Assembly (NCBI GenBank): GCA_021815655.1
Contig: JAKAGJ010000176.1
Span: 1-5,794 of the forward strand
Direction: 5' to 3'
From: Deltaproteobacteria bacterium
GTDB lineage: Bacteria; Desulfobacterota; Desulfarculia; Desulfarculales; Desulfarculaceae
DNA length: 5,794 nt
Shown here: positions 1 to 5,794 of the stretch, one piece after another
How positions within the stretch are numbered: the first letter of the stretch is position 1
How the letters are laid out: each line of letters starts with the position of its first letter
Notes under the pieces: generated by a model
The model's database searches: none
What the model was told of the DNA's origin: nothing
Seen by the model: the letters and a program-made list of their open reading frames with translations, nothing else
Translations under genes and position numbers: made by a program

Positions 1-1046
1 CCCGGAGCGGCCGGCCGGCCTTTCTGGTGGAGACCGAGGCCGACCTGGACCGGCCGCGCCTGGCCAAGCTGGGCTCGGTGGGGGTGACCGCCGGGGCCAG
101 CACGCCCAACTGGATGATTAAAAAGGTGGTGCGCGAGCTGGGGGCCATCCGCTCCCAGGGCGAGCCCCGGCTCTCCTTCTGGCTCAGCCGGGTCTACCGT
201 TTCCTGGTGCGCAGCCAGTTGGTGGTGGCCGGCGGCGCCGCGGGCATGACCGTGGCCAGTAGCCTCCTGCAGGGGCACCGGCCCTCGCTGACCCTGGTGG
301 GCGTGGCCTTCTTCTACATCTACGCCATGCACATCCTCAATCACTTCCTGGACAAGGAGGCGGGCCAGTACAACGAGCCCGACCGGGCCCAGTTCCTGGC
401 CAAGCACCGCGTCTTTCTCATAGGCTCGGGCGTGGCCTCGGCGGCGGCGGCCCTGTTCCTGTGCGCGCTCTTGGGCAGCCTCCCCTTCTGGCTGGTGCTG
501 GTGATGAGCGCCCTGGGCCTGTTGTACTCGGTGCCGGTGATCCCGGCCCGGCTGGAGCGGCGCATCGGCATTCAGAGCCTCAAGGACATCCCCGGCTCCA
601 AGACCATCAGCGCCGCCTTGGCCTGGGCGGTGATCGTGGCGGTGCTGCCGGCGGTGGCCAAGGGCAGCCTGCCCTCCTGGCCGGCCAGCCTGGCCTTTGT
701 CTACGCCATGGTGATGGTCTTCGTGCGCTGCGCCTTCTTCGACATCCTGGACGTGCAGGGCGATCTCATCGTGGGCAAGGAAACCATCCCCATCGTGCTG
801 GGGGAGGCCAAGACCCGGCGGCTGCTCTTGTCCCTGATCGTGGGCCTGGGCCTGCTTCTGGCCGTGGCCCCCCTGCTGGGCCTGGCCTCGGACCTGGCCT
901 GGGCCCTGATCCTGCCCGTGGCCGGGCTGGGGGGCATGCAGATCATCCTCATGCGCGGGCTGATGATGCCCGGCGCGGCCGGCGAGGGCCTGGTGGACTT
1001 GAATTTCTGGCTGGCCGGGGCCTTGGCCCTGGCCTGGGCGGGGTGA
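1..1046 (+). CDS. ispH: IspH-UbiA fusion: C-terminal end of 4-hydroxy-3-methylbut-2-enyl diphosphate reductase joined to a UbiA-family prenyltransferase (5' partial)
   Basis: The frame is open from the left edge (first whole codon at 3), so the GTG at 27 is an internal valine codon and not the start. Residues below are counted from that GTG. The first ~40 residues are the end of IspH: GRPAFLVETEADLD, then VGVTAGASTPNW (19-29). The serine of GAS (residue 25) matches the substrate-diphosphate-binding serine of IspH. The iron-sulfur cysteines would lie upstream, outside the window. With no stop, a short linker (about 40-55) leads into about nine hydrophobic segments (roughly 61-83, 88-107, 129-150, 152-173, 192-212, 217-236, 265-285, 288-310, 322-338), typical of UbiA. 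The first Asp-rich motif is unusual (N105 H106 F L D109, with G113 where the last Asp is expected). The second is canonical (D239 I L D242 V Q G D246), followed by GKETIPIVLG. YSVP (167-170) and LKDIPGSK (185-192) also fit the family. IspH makes IPP/DMAPP; UbiA enzymes attach polyprenyl chains to aromatic or other acceptors in the membrane. The acceptor is unknown. It ends with TGA 20 bp before the nitroreductase gene. Confidence 0.9.
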   Translation, partial: RSGRPAFLVETEADLDRPRLAKLGSVGVTAGASTPNWMIKKVVRELGAIRSQGEPRLSFWLSRVYRFLVRSQLVVAGGAAGMTVASSLLQGHRPSLTLVGVAFFYIYAMHILNHFLDKEAGQYNEPDRAQFLAKHRVFLIGSGVASAAAALFLCALLGSLPFWLVLVMSALGLLYSVPVIPARLERRIGIQSLKDIPGSKTISAALAWAVIVAVLPAVAKGSLPSWPASLAFVYAMVMVFVRCAFFDILDVQGDLIVGKETIPIVLGEAKTRRLLLSLIVGLGLLLAVAPLLGLASDLAWALILPVAGLGGMQIILMRGLMMPGAAGEGLVDLNFWLAGALALAWAG

Positions 1047-1054
1047 TAAAACCG

Positions 1055-1059
1055 GGAGG
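1055..1059 (+). promoter_or_regulatory. Shine-Dalgarno site of the nitroreductase gene
   Basis: GGAGG lies 7 bases before the ATG at 1067, inside the 20-bp gap after the TGA of the upstream gene. It decides the start: the same reading frame is open far upstream (from about 461), but that part overlaps the fusion gene out of frame and has no family resemblance. Nitroreductase similarity begins exactly at this ATG. No promoter is visible in the gap, which fits co-transcription with the upstream gene. Confidence 0.85.
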
Positions 1060-1066
1060 CAAGACC

Positions 1067-1690
1067 ATGGACGTGGCACAGGCCATCGCGAAACGGCGCA
1101 CGGTGCGGGCCTTCGGGCAGGAGCCGGTCAACGAGGCAACCTTGGCCTCGCTGGTGGAGGCGGCGCGGTGCGCGCCCTCGGCGGCCAACCTGCAACCCCT
1201 GGAGTACGTGGCGGTGAACGACCCCGCCCTGTGCCAGGAAATCTTCGATTGCTTGAAGTGGGCGGCCTACACCCATCCCGTGGGCACCCCCGGGCCGGGC
1301 CAGCGCCCCACGGCCTACCTGGTGGCCTGCGTGCGCGTGGAGTACAAGGCCGTGGTGGGCTCGGCCTACGACCTGGGCGCGGCCCTCATGAGCGCCATGC
1401 TGCTGGCCGTGCAAGAGGGCCTGGCCTCCTGCTGGCTCAAGTCCATCAACGCCCCCCGCCTGACCGAGCTGTTGAGCGTGCCCGCCGGGCTGGAGGTGGA
1501 CTCGGTGCTGGCCCTGGGCCGCCCGGCCGAGGAGCCGGCCACCGTGGACCTGGCCAAGGGACAGACCGGCCGCGAGGTGATCCGCTACTGGCGCGACCAG
1601 AACGGCCGCCAGGTGGTGCCCAAGCGCCCCCTGGCCAGCATCCTGCACTGGCAGCGCCACGGCGGGCCGGGTGCACCCGGCCAAGCCTAA
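1067..1690 (+). CDS. Nitroreductase-family FMN-dependent oxidoreductase
   Basis: This is a complete 207-residue protein, near the usual ~200 for the family, which are homodimeric FMN enzymes using NAD(P)H to reduce nitro groups, quinones or other acceptors in the cytoplasm. Visible motifs in order: the N-terminal RRTVRAF (10-16), matching the RRSxRxF phosphate-binding arginines for FMN; AARCAPSAANLQP (32-44), the conserved APSxxNxQPW-type flavin loop with Leu45 in place of the usual Trp; YDLGAALMSAMLLAVQEGLASCW (101-123, in pieces), the central dimer helix plus GLxSCW; and LALGRPAEEP (148-157), matching the lGyPaexP loop. The C-terminal tail carries VPKRPLASILHW (184-195), like nitroreductases that end in a KR-rich motif. 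The gene begins 20 bp after the IspH-UbiA fusion with its own ribosome site, so the two are likely one operon; a quinone or isoprenoid-related redox role is possible but is inference from position only. The exact substrate is not predictable. No truncation or frameshift is seen. Confidence 0.92.
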   Translation: MDVAQAIAKRRTVRAFGQEPVNEATLASLVEAARCAPSAANLQPLEYVAVNDPALCQEIFDCLKWAAYTHPVGTPGPGQRPTAYLVACVRVEYKAVVGSAYDLGAALMSAMLLAVQEGLASCWLKSINAPRLTELLSVPAGLEVDSVLALGRPAEEPATVDLAKGQTGREVIRYWRDQNGRQVVPKRPLASILHWQRHGGPGAPGQA

Positions 1691-1693
1691 ACG

Positions 1694-1713
1694 GGTCGAT
1701 CAGCGCTGATACC
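1694..1713. repeat. Inverted repeat with a perfect 12-bp palindromic core
   Basis: Just 3 bases after the nitroreductase stop, GGT-CG-ATCAGCGCTGAT-ACC forms an inverted repeat: the core ATCAGCGCTGAT (1699-1710) is a perfect palindrome and the GGT/ACC arms extend it, interrupted only by an unpaired CG. As RNA it could fold into a small stem-loop protecting the 3' end. As DNA it could be a dimeric protein site. No T-run follows, so it is not itself an intrinsic terminator. Function is unknown, and a single occurrence in a short gap may be chance. Confidence 0.4.
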
Positions 1714-1752
1714 TTGACAACGCTCGCGGCTTCCGTTGCGGGGTAATTCTTG

Positions 1753-1788
1753 AAAAAATCGGGCGGGGCTTGCCCAGGCCCGCGTTTT
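1753..1788. terminator. Intrinsic terminator between convergent genes, strong on the - strand, weak on the + strand
   Basis: Read on the - strand, 36 bases past the stop of the large gene, CGGGC (1782-1778) pairs with GCCCG (1764-1760), and inside it GGG-CAAG-CCC makes a further 3-bp stem with a four-base loop, separated by a small CT/C internal bulge. One base later comes TTTTTT (1758-1753). Read on the + strand the same hairpin is followed by CG and then TTTT (1785-1788), a shorter U-tract, so it may also stop the nitroreductase operon about 70 bases after its stop codon. The A6/hairpin/T4 layout is what is expected of a shared terminator between convergent units. The stem is short, which lowers certainty for the + direction. 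Confidence 0.7.
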
Positions 1789-1817
1789 GGCCGCGGCGGG
1801 ACGAGGTTGGCGCGCGC

Positions 1818-4800
1818 CTATATCTGGGCCGGGGAACCGGCGCGCAGTTCCTGGGCGCGGCTATCGAAGCGGCCGGCCAGAAGCAGGTCGAAGTCCTTGC
1901 CGAAGTGGCGGCGCTGGGCGGCCAGGCGCTGTCGCATGCTGGCCCACAGTTCGTCCAGTTGGGCAAAGGAGCCCACCTGCGCCAACTGCCGGTTGGTTTC
2001 CTCCAAAAGCTGGGCGCGCAGCCGCTCCACGTGCATCTCGAACAAATCGCGCAGGCTCTGCTGGCGGTCCTGGCTCAAGGGCAGCTCCTGCCCCTCCTCC
2101 CAGGCGGCGTGGAACAGGCCCTCCAGGTGGTCCAGGTCGTTCTCCTGGGCCATGCCCTGGCGCACCCGCTCCATCATGGCCTCGCCCAGGCGGGCCAGGT
2201 TCTCGTTGAAGGCCGCCTCCAGGCGCTGCTGGTAATCCAGGGTCTGATAGGTGGTGAGCTTGAGCTTGCGCAATTCTTGATGATAGATGCGCTTGAGCTT
2301 GGCCGGCTGGCTGGCCCGGCGCACGGCCTCGATGCGGCGGTCGATGCGGGCCAGGTCGGCCATGTCGATGCTCACCAGGCGGGCCAGGGGGTCGGTTTGC
2401 AGGGTGATGCCCTGGCGGGCACCCACCAGGCCCTTGACCCCCCGGGGGCGGTTGAGGATGGCCCCGGGGTTCATCTGCGAAAAGGCCTCGTTGACCAGCT
2501 CGAACTTGGTGGACATGACCTTGGCCAGGGGCAGGAAGCTCACGGTCAATGGTCCCCCCAGGCCCAGGTCCAGCTTGGCCGCCGCCGTCAGCCCCAGGAG
2601 CAACAGGCGTATCTGGTTGGGGTAGGTCAGCCGGTCGGCGGCCTCGGCGAAACCTATGAGACGCACCGGCCGGCCAGGGTCGGCCAAGGAATTTTGCACG
2701 AAGCCCTGGTACTCCTCAGGCAGGGACAAGAGGCCGCGGTAGAGGCGCAGGCCCTCGTAGAGGTCGCGCTCGAAGTGGGTGATGCCCTGGGAGCGCAGGC
2801 CCTTCTGGCGGTAGATGAAGGGCACCGGCACGCCCGAGCGCAGCATCATCAGGTCCAGGGCGTCAACGAAGTACAGCCCCCGGAGCTTGAGCAGGCGGTC
2901 CAGGCCGGCGTCGCGGCGGCCCTGCTCCAGGAGGTTCTGGCGGGCCGGCTCCTCCTCGGGCAGCTGGGTGGTTTCCAGCAAATGGCGCAGGCCGGCCACC
3001 GGCGCCTCCTGGCGCTGAATCTCCAGATAGCGCTGAAAGGCCAGGTGCTGGCGGGCGTGGCCGGCGATTTCCTGTTGGTGGGCGGCTTTGGCCGTGGTCC
3101 CCTGGCGGGAGAGCCCGCGCACCATCTTTTGCAGGGACAGCAGGCGCTCCAGCAGGTCCTCGCTTAAGAAACCCTCCTCGCGGGCGGCGGCGCAGGTCAC
3201 GGCCAGAATGAACAGGGCCTCCACCAGGGGAGGGTCCTCCAGGCGCAGCACGGCCTCCAGGGAGCTCAGGCCGGCCTCGCCGGTGACGATCTGGCGCAGG
3301 TGGTCGTGATGCTCCAACAAAAAGCTTAAGTCGCGGTGCAGGGCGCGGGCCAGTTCCAGGCGCTGGGTCAGCGGCGAGGCCAGCTCGGGGCGGCCGCGTC
3401 CGGCGGGTCCCTCCTGGTCATAGAGCAGCAGCGCCAGCATCAGCAAGAGCTCCAGCCCGGGGTTGTTCTCCAAGAGCTGGCCGATGCTGGCGGTGAGCGT
3501 CTGAAACTGCAAGGGCGAGATGCCCAGGGTGCCGGTGGCGTTGGGGCCGAACTCGGCCCGGGCCAGCTCGTGGGAAAGCGTCATGTCCTGGAAGGCGTCC
3601 AGACGGCGGCTGATGAGGGCGCTGAGCTTGGCGGCTGCGGCCAGGCGCTGGGCGGTCTGGGGCGAGGAGGTGGGCTGGGGCAGCACGCGGCCCATCATGT
3701 GGGGGCAGTTTTCCACCAGCCGGCGCAGGTTCTGGGCAAAGACCGGCAGGCGGAAAAGCTGATCCAGCAGGTAGTGCTCCAGTTGGCGCTCCAGGCCGCG
3801 GTGCTCCTCCAGCACGTCCCAGCGCCAGCGCCCCTGGTCGTGGGCGCCGCGGTGCTGGGGGGCCAGGGCGCGCACGAAGCGGGCCACGGTATGGGCGCGG
3901 CGGTCCATGGCCTTCAGCCGCTGGTCGGGTATCTCGGGCAGAGGCCGGCCCAGGGTGAGGTTCAGTTCGCGCTTGAGGTTGGCCAATTCCTCCAGGACAT
4001 CCACGAAACGCGGAGTCAGGGCCCCGGTGCGGGCGTCCACGGTGAGGTAGATGCCCGAATCGTGCACGTAGGCCTCGCCGCGCTGGGTCATGGTCTCGCG
4101 CAATTGGGCCAGCCACTCGGGCGACAGCTGGTCGGGAGTCAGCGCCAACAGGGCGCGGCGCAGTTTCTCCAGGCGCCGGGGCAGGAGATCGGCCCTTTCC
4201 ACCTCCACCAGGCGGTTGAAGTTGAGCAGGCGGCGCTCGCTGGTGTGCACGCCGATCCACAGCAGGGTGAAGCCGGCCGGGGTGCCCAGGCTGCTTAAGA
4301 GGCGCCCGGTGCCGTGCAGCTCGCTGTTCAAGAGGGCGCGGAAAAAGTAGGGGCGGGCCGAGGAATCGCCGGCATAGAAGCGCCCCACGAAGCGGCGCAC
4401 CTGTTGCAGGAGGTCGATGACCATCTGGATGCGCTCCAGCTTGGCCGGGTCGAAGTCGGCCATGGCCTCCTTCTGGCGGGGGCCGGCCCGCTCCAGGTCG
4501 CGCCACAGATCCAGAAAATCGAAGAGGTCGAATAGCTTGAGCATCTTGCGCGCGGCCTGGGCCTGCACCCCGCCCATGCGGCTGATCTGTCCGGCCAGGA
4601 TGTCGTCCCATTCCAGGTCGGGGTCGGTGGCCACGCGGATGGCGTTGTCGTAAAGATTGAAAAGCTCCTCCACTTGCTCGGGCCTTAAGCGCCCCTCGGC
4701 GGCGGCGGCGGCCTCGGCCACCGAGAGCAGGCGGTACAGGCGGATGACGCTTAGGGCCTCTTCCAGGCCCTGATAACGCGACAGATCGGTAAGCGGGCGC

Positions 4801-5794
4801 AGGGTGGTCTCCGGCAGCTTGCCGAAGGTGACCCGGGCCATGGTGGAGTGCCCCAGCACGATGAGGTAGAGCTGCCCCAGGACGCCCTCGTCCAGGCCCA
4901 ATAGGGCCAGCTTCTCCAGGTTGCCCATCACCGGGGTGCCGGGCCCCATGATCTCCTGGGGATTCAGTCGCATCTGCAAGCGCTTCAGGCGGGGCATCAG
5001 GTCCATCAGGCGCAGCACGTCGGCGGTCTGGGGGTGGCGGCTGGACTGCTCGAAGGGCTTGCGCAGGCGGCTGAGCTCCAGCCCGGGCAGGGCCGTGAAG
5101 GTGCCGGCCCGCACCTGCTCCAGGATGCCCAGCACCTTGAGGACGTAGCTCAGCGAGTCCTTGTAGCCGGCCAGGAGCCCGCGGTCGCAGCCGGCCAGGT
5201 TGCGGCGCCCGGCCAGGCTCTCCAGGCGGGTCAGGGTCACGGGGGGCCGCCGGCGCTGGCCGATGAAGACCACCTGGGTGTCGGGGAAGTCGCCGTCGAT
5301 GGTGTAGCGCTCGGCCCAGTGCCGGCGCTGGGCCTCGGGCAGCAGGGAGCGCAGGGTCTTGGCCACGAAAAAGGGGCCCAGCCAGCGCCGCCAGGCCGAC
5401 AAGAGCCGGGGGGCCGAGCCCCGGGGCAGGGGCAGGTCCTGGTAGTCCAGGGCGTCGATCTCCTTGGGGTCCACCCGGGGCAGGCCCCGGCCGCCCAAGA
5501 GCCCTTCCACGGTTTCGTGGTACACGCCCAGGCCGGTGAGGAAGGCGTGGAAATCGAAGCGGTTGACGTTCAGGGTCAGCCCCTCGCCGGAGCGGTAGCG
5601 CCGGCGGGTGCGGTAGACGTGGCTGAAGAGCAAAAAGCGCTTGAAATCCTCCTGCCCGGCAAAGCGCACGTTGAGGGTCTCGCGGCTGGAGCCCAGGGGC
5701 CGGTCGGCCAGGACCAGCGTCTCGCCGTCCTCCTCCAAGAGATCGTAGAGCCGGCTGGCCACGAAATAGCCGTAGGCCTCGCGCAGTTGGCGGA
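1818..5794 (-). CDS. Very large uncharacterised, mainly helical protein with two degenerate GlnD-like HD-type modules (5' partial)
   Basis: The frame is open through the right edge (upstream residues RQLREAYGYF run straight into it), so the GTG at 5762 is probably internal and the true start lies outside. That GTG has no well-placed ribosome site: the nearest GAGG is 14 bases away. At least 1324 residues are encoded, ending in TAG at 1818. Residues below count from that GTG. I do not recognise a named family. There is no signal peptide in view, no transmembrane segment, and only three cysteines (192, 686, 857). It is rich in Leu, Arg, Gln and Glu and mostly amphipathic helix. Residues ~285-380 and ~768-885 form two related modules resembling the GlnD HD region with ligands lost. 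Residues ~495-590 look partly beta (GFTLLWIGV, EAYVHDSGIYLTVD). Residues ~970-1125 are mixed alpha/beta with Gly and Pro turns. From ~1135 to the end it is charged and coiled-coil-like. The N-terminal LREAYGYFVASRLYDLL recalls the helix after the nucleotidyltransferase domain in GlnD/GlnE-type enzymes, so such a domain could lie upstream; this is a guess. It is convergent with the nitroreductase operon and has its own terminator, so it is transcribed independently. Confidence 0.9.
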   Translation of the reverse strand, partial: RQLREAYGYFVASRLYDLLEEDGETLVLADRPLGSSRETLNVRFAGQEDFKRFLLFSHVYRTRRRYRSGEGLTLNVNRFDFHAFLTGLGVYHETVEGLLGGRGLPRVDPKEIDALDYQDLPLPRGSAPRLLSAWRRWLGPFFVAKTLRSLLPEAQRRHWAERYTIDGDFPDTQVVFIGQRRRPPVTLTRLESLAGRRNLAGCDRGLLAGYKDSLSYVLKVLGILEQVRAGTFTALPGLELSRLRKPFEQSSRHPQTADVLRLMDLMPRLKRLQMRLNPQEIMGPGTPVMGNLEKLALLGLDEGVLGQLYLIVLGHSTMARVTFGKLPETTLRPLTDLSRYQGLEEALSVIRLYRLLSVAEAAAAAEGRLRPEQVEELFNLYDNAIRVATDPDLEWDDILAGQISRMGGVQAQAARKMLKLFDLFDFLDLWRDLERAGPRQKEAMADFDPAKLERIQMVIDLLQQVRRFVGRFYAGDSSARPYFFRALLNSELHGTGRLLSSLGTPAGFTLLWIGVHTSERRLLNFNRLVEVERADLLPRRLEKLRRALLALTPDQLSPEWLAQLRETMTQRGEAYVHDSGIYLTVDARTGALTPRFVDVLEELANLKRELNLTLGRPLPEIPDQRLKAMDRRAHTVARFVRALAPQHRGAHDQGRWRWDVLEEHRGLERQLEHYLLDQLFRLPVFAQNLRRLVENCPHMMGRVLPQPTSSPQTAQRLAAAAKLSALISRRLDAFQDMTLSHELARAEFGPNATGTLGISPLQFQTLTASIGQLLENNPGLELLLMLALLLYDQEGPAGRGRPELASPLTQRLELARALHRDLSFLLEHHDHLRQIVTGEAGLSSLEAVLRLEDPPLVEALFILAVTCAAAREEGFLSEDLLERLLSLQKMVRGLSRQGTTAKAAHQQEIAGHARQHLAFQRYLEIQRQEAPVAGLRHLLETTQLPEEEPARQNLLEQGRRDAGLDRLLKLRGLYFVDALDLMMLRSGVPVPFIYRQKGLRSQGITHFERDLYEGLRLYRGLLSLPEEYQGFVQNSLADPGRPVRLIGFAEAADRLTYPNQIRLLLLGLTAAAKLDLGLGGPLTVSFLPLAKVMSTKFELVNEAFSQMNPGAILNRPRGVKGLVGARQGITLQTDPLARLVSIDMADLARIDRRIEAVRRASQPAKLKRIYHQELRKLKLTTYQTLDYQQRLEAAFNENLARLGEAMMERVRQGMAQENDLDHLEGLFHAAWEEGQELPLSQDRQQSLRDLFEMHVERLRAQLLEETNRQLAQVGSFAQLDELWASMRQRLAAQRRHFGKDFDLLLAGRFDSRAQELRAGSPAQI
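3108..3461 (-). other. Module B of the large protein: degenerate GlnD-like HD domain (residues ~768-885)
   Basis: ELLLMLALLLYD (771-782) sits where GlnD has a hydrophobic strand-like helix ending in the metal-binding HD; here it is Tyr781-Asp782. It is followed by GRGR (788-791), like the GRGG after HD in GlnD. FLLEHHDHLRQIVTG (814-828) corresponds to the later histidine helix, and LVEALFILAVTCAAAREEGFL (846-866) to the helix carrying the second conserved Asp, replaced here by Cys857. Order, spacing and hydrophobic pattern match well, but the catalytic residues do not, suggesting a non-enzymatic fold if the homology is real. Confidence 0.45.
4623..4910 (-). other. Module A of the large protein: GlnD-HD-like segment (residues ~285-380)
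   Basis: This segment contains LALLGLDEG (285-293), then H305 in VLGHSTMARVTFG (302-314), and LYRLLSVAEAAAAAEGRL (342-359). The pattern follows the second half of the GlnD HD domain: a hydrophobic helix ending in His, about 40 residues, then a helix with V-A-D followed by small residues. Here the Asp is replaced by Glu350. The first half with the HD dipeptide is not evident. It resembles module B: His and Gly nine residues apart in both, a run of three Ala, then E-G-x-L. The assignment is by eye and tentative. Confidence 0.4.

Noticed and set aside
9..20. GGCCGGCCGGCC-type palindromic run at the left edge
   Set aside because: It is within the IspH coding frame and such GC repeats recur by composition in this genome; no evidence of function.
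461..1066. An upstream in-frame extension of the nitroreductase frame
   Set aside because: It overlaps the UbiA coding region in another frame and yields Gly/Pro/Arg-rich nonsense. The ATG at 1067 has a good ribosome site and begins the family similarity.
701..1684. A 327-codon open frame on the - strand opposite the fusion and nitroreductase genes
   Set aside because: The translation is His/Gly/Arg-biased and motif-free, whereas the + strand frames here carry clear UbiA and nitroreductase motifs.
1714..1749. TTGACA at 1714-1719 with TAATTC at 1744-1749, a possible sigma70 promoter
   Set aside because: The spacing is 24 bases, too long for a normal promoter, and any + strand transcript would run straight into the terminator and antisense to the giant gene.
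1770..3167. A 465-codon open frame on the + strand opposite the giant gene
   Set aside because: Its product is a low-complexity Gln/Gly/Ala/Leu/His-rich string with no family motif, as expected for the antisense of a Leu-rich GC-rich gene. The - strand frame is continuous across it and reads as sensible protein.
3336..4298. A 320-codon open frame on the + strand
   Set aside because: It has the same Gln/Gly/Ala-rich shadow composition, lies wholly inside the - strand gene, and shows no motif.
3418..4611. A second 397-codon open frame on the - strand overlapping the giant gene
   Set aside because: It is Pro/Arg/Gly/Ala-rich, typical of a shifted frame in GC-rich DNA, and has no recognisable motif.

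Overview
The window is a GC-rich stretch of bacterial chromosome carrying three real genes, two of them cut by the window edges. An IspH-UbiA fusion beside a nitroreductase, with strong GGC/CTG/GCC codon preference and an uninterrupted GC-rich background, suggests a Desulfobacterota-like (former Deltaproteobacteria, for example Desulfarculus-type) organism. That placement is an inference from gene style and was not tested. No mobile element, CRISPR array, tRNA or rRNA was seen.

Left part, + strand (1-1690): first comes the 3' end of a gene whose product joins the C-terminus of IspH (last enzyme of the MEP isoprenoid pathway) to a complete nine-helix UbiA-type prenyltransferase. After 20 bp and a clear Shine-Dalgarno comes a complete 207-residue FMN nitroreductase-family protein. 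The two are probably one operon. The fusion would couple making IPP/DMAPP to a membrane prenyl transfer step, perhaps for a quinone or other prenyl lipid. The substrate of the nitroreductase cannot be read from the sequence.

Middle (1691-1817): a short, less GC-rich gap between convergent genes. It holds an imperfect 20-base inverted repeat with a perfect 12-bp core, and a hairpin flanked by A6 and T4. The hairpin reads as a good intrinsic terminator for the - strand gene and a weaker one for the + strand operon.

Right part, - strand (1818-5794): one very long open frame of at least 1324 codons that enters from beyond the right edge. It is a large, mostly helical, soluble-looking protein that I do not recognise as a named family. 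By eye it contains two related modules resembling the HD region of GlnD (PII uridylyltransferase/uridylyl-removing enzyme), with the metal-binding residues replaced. If this holds, the protein is a giant degenerate relative of nitrogen-signalling nucleotidyltransferases, or a helical scaffold derived from one. This is the most novel item in the window.
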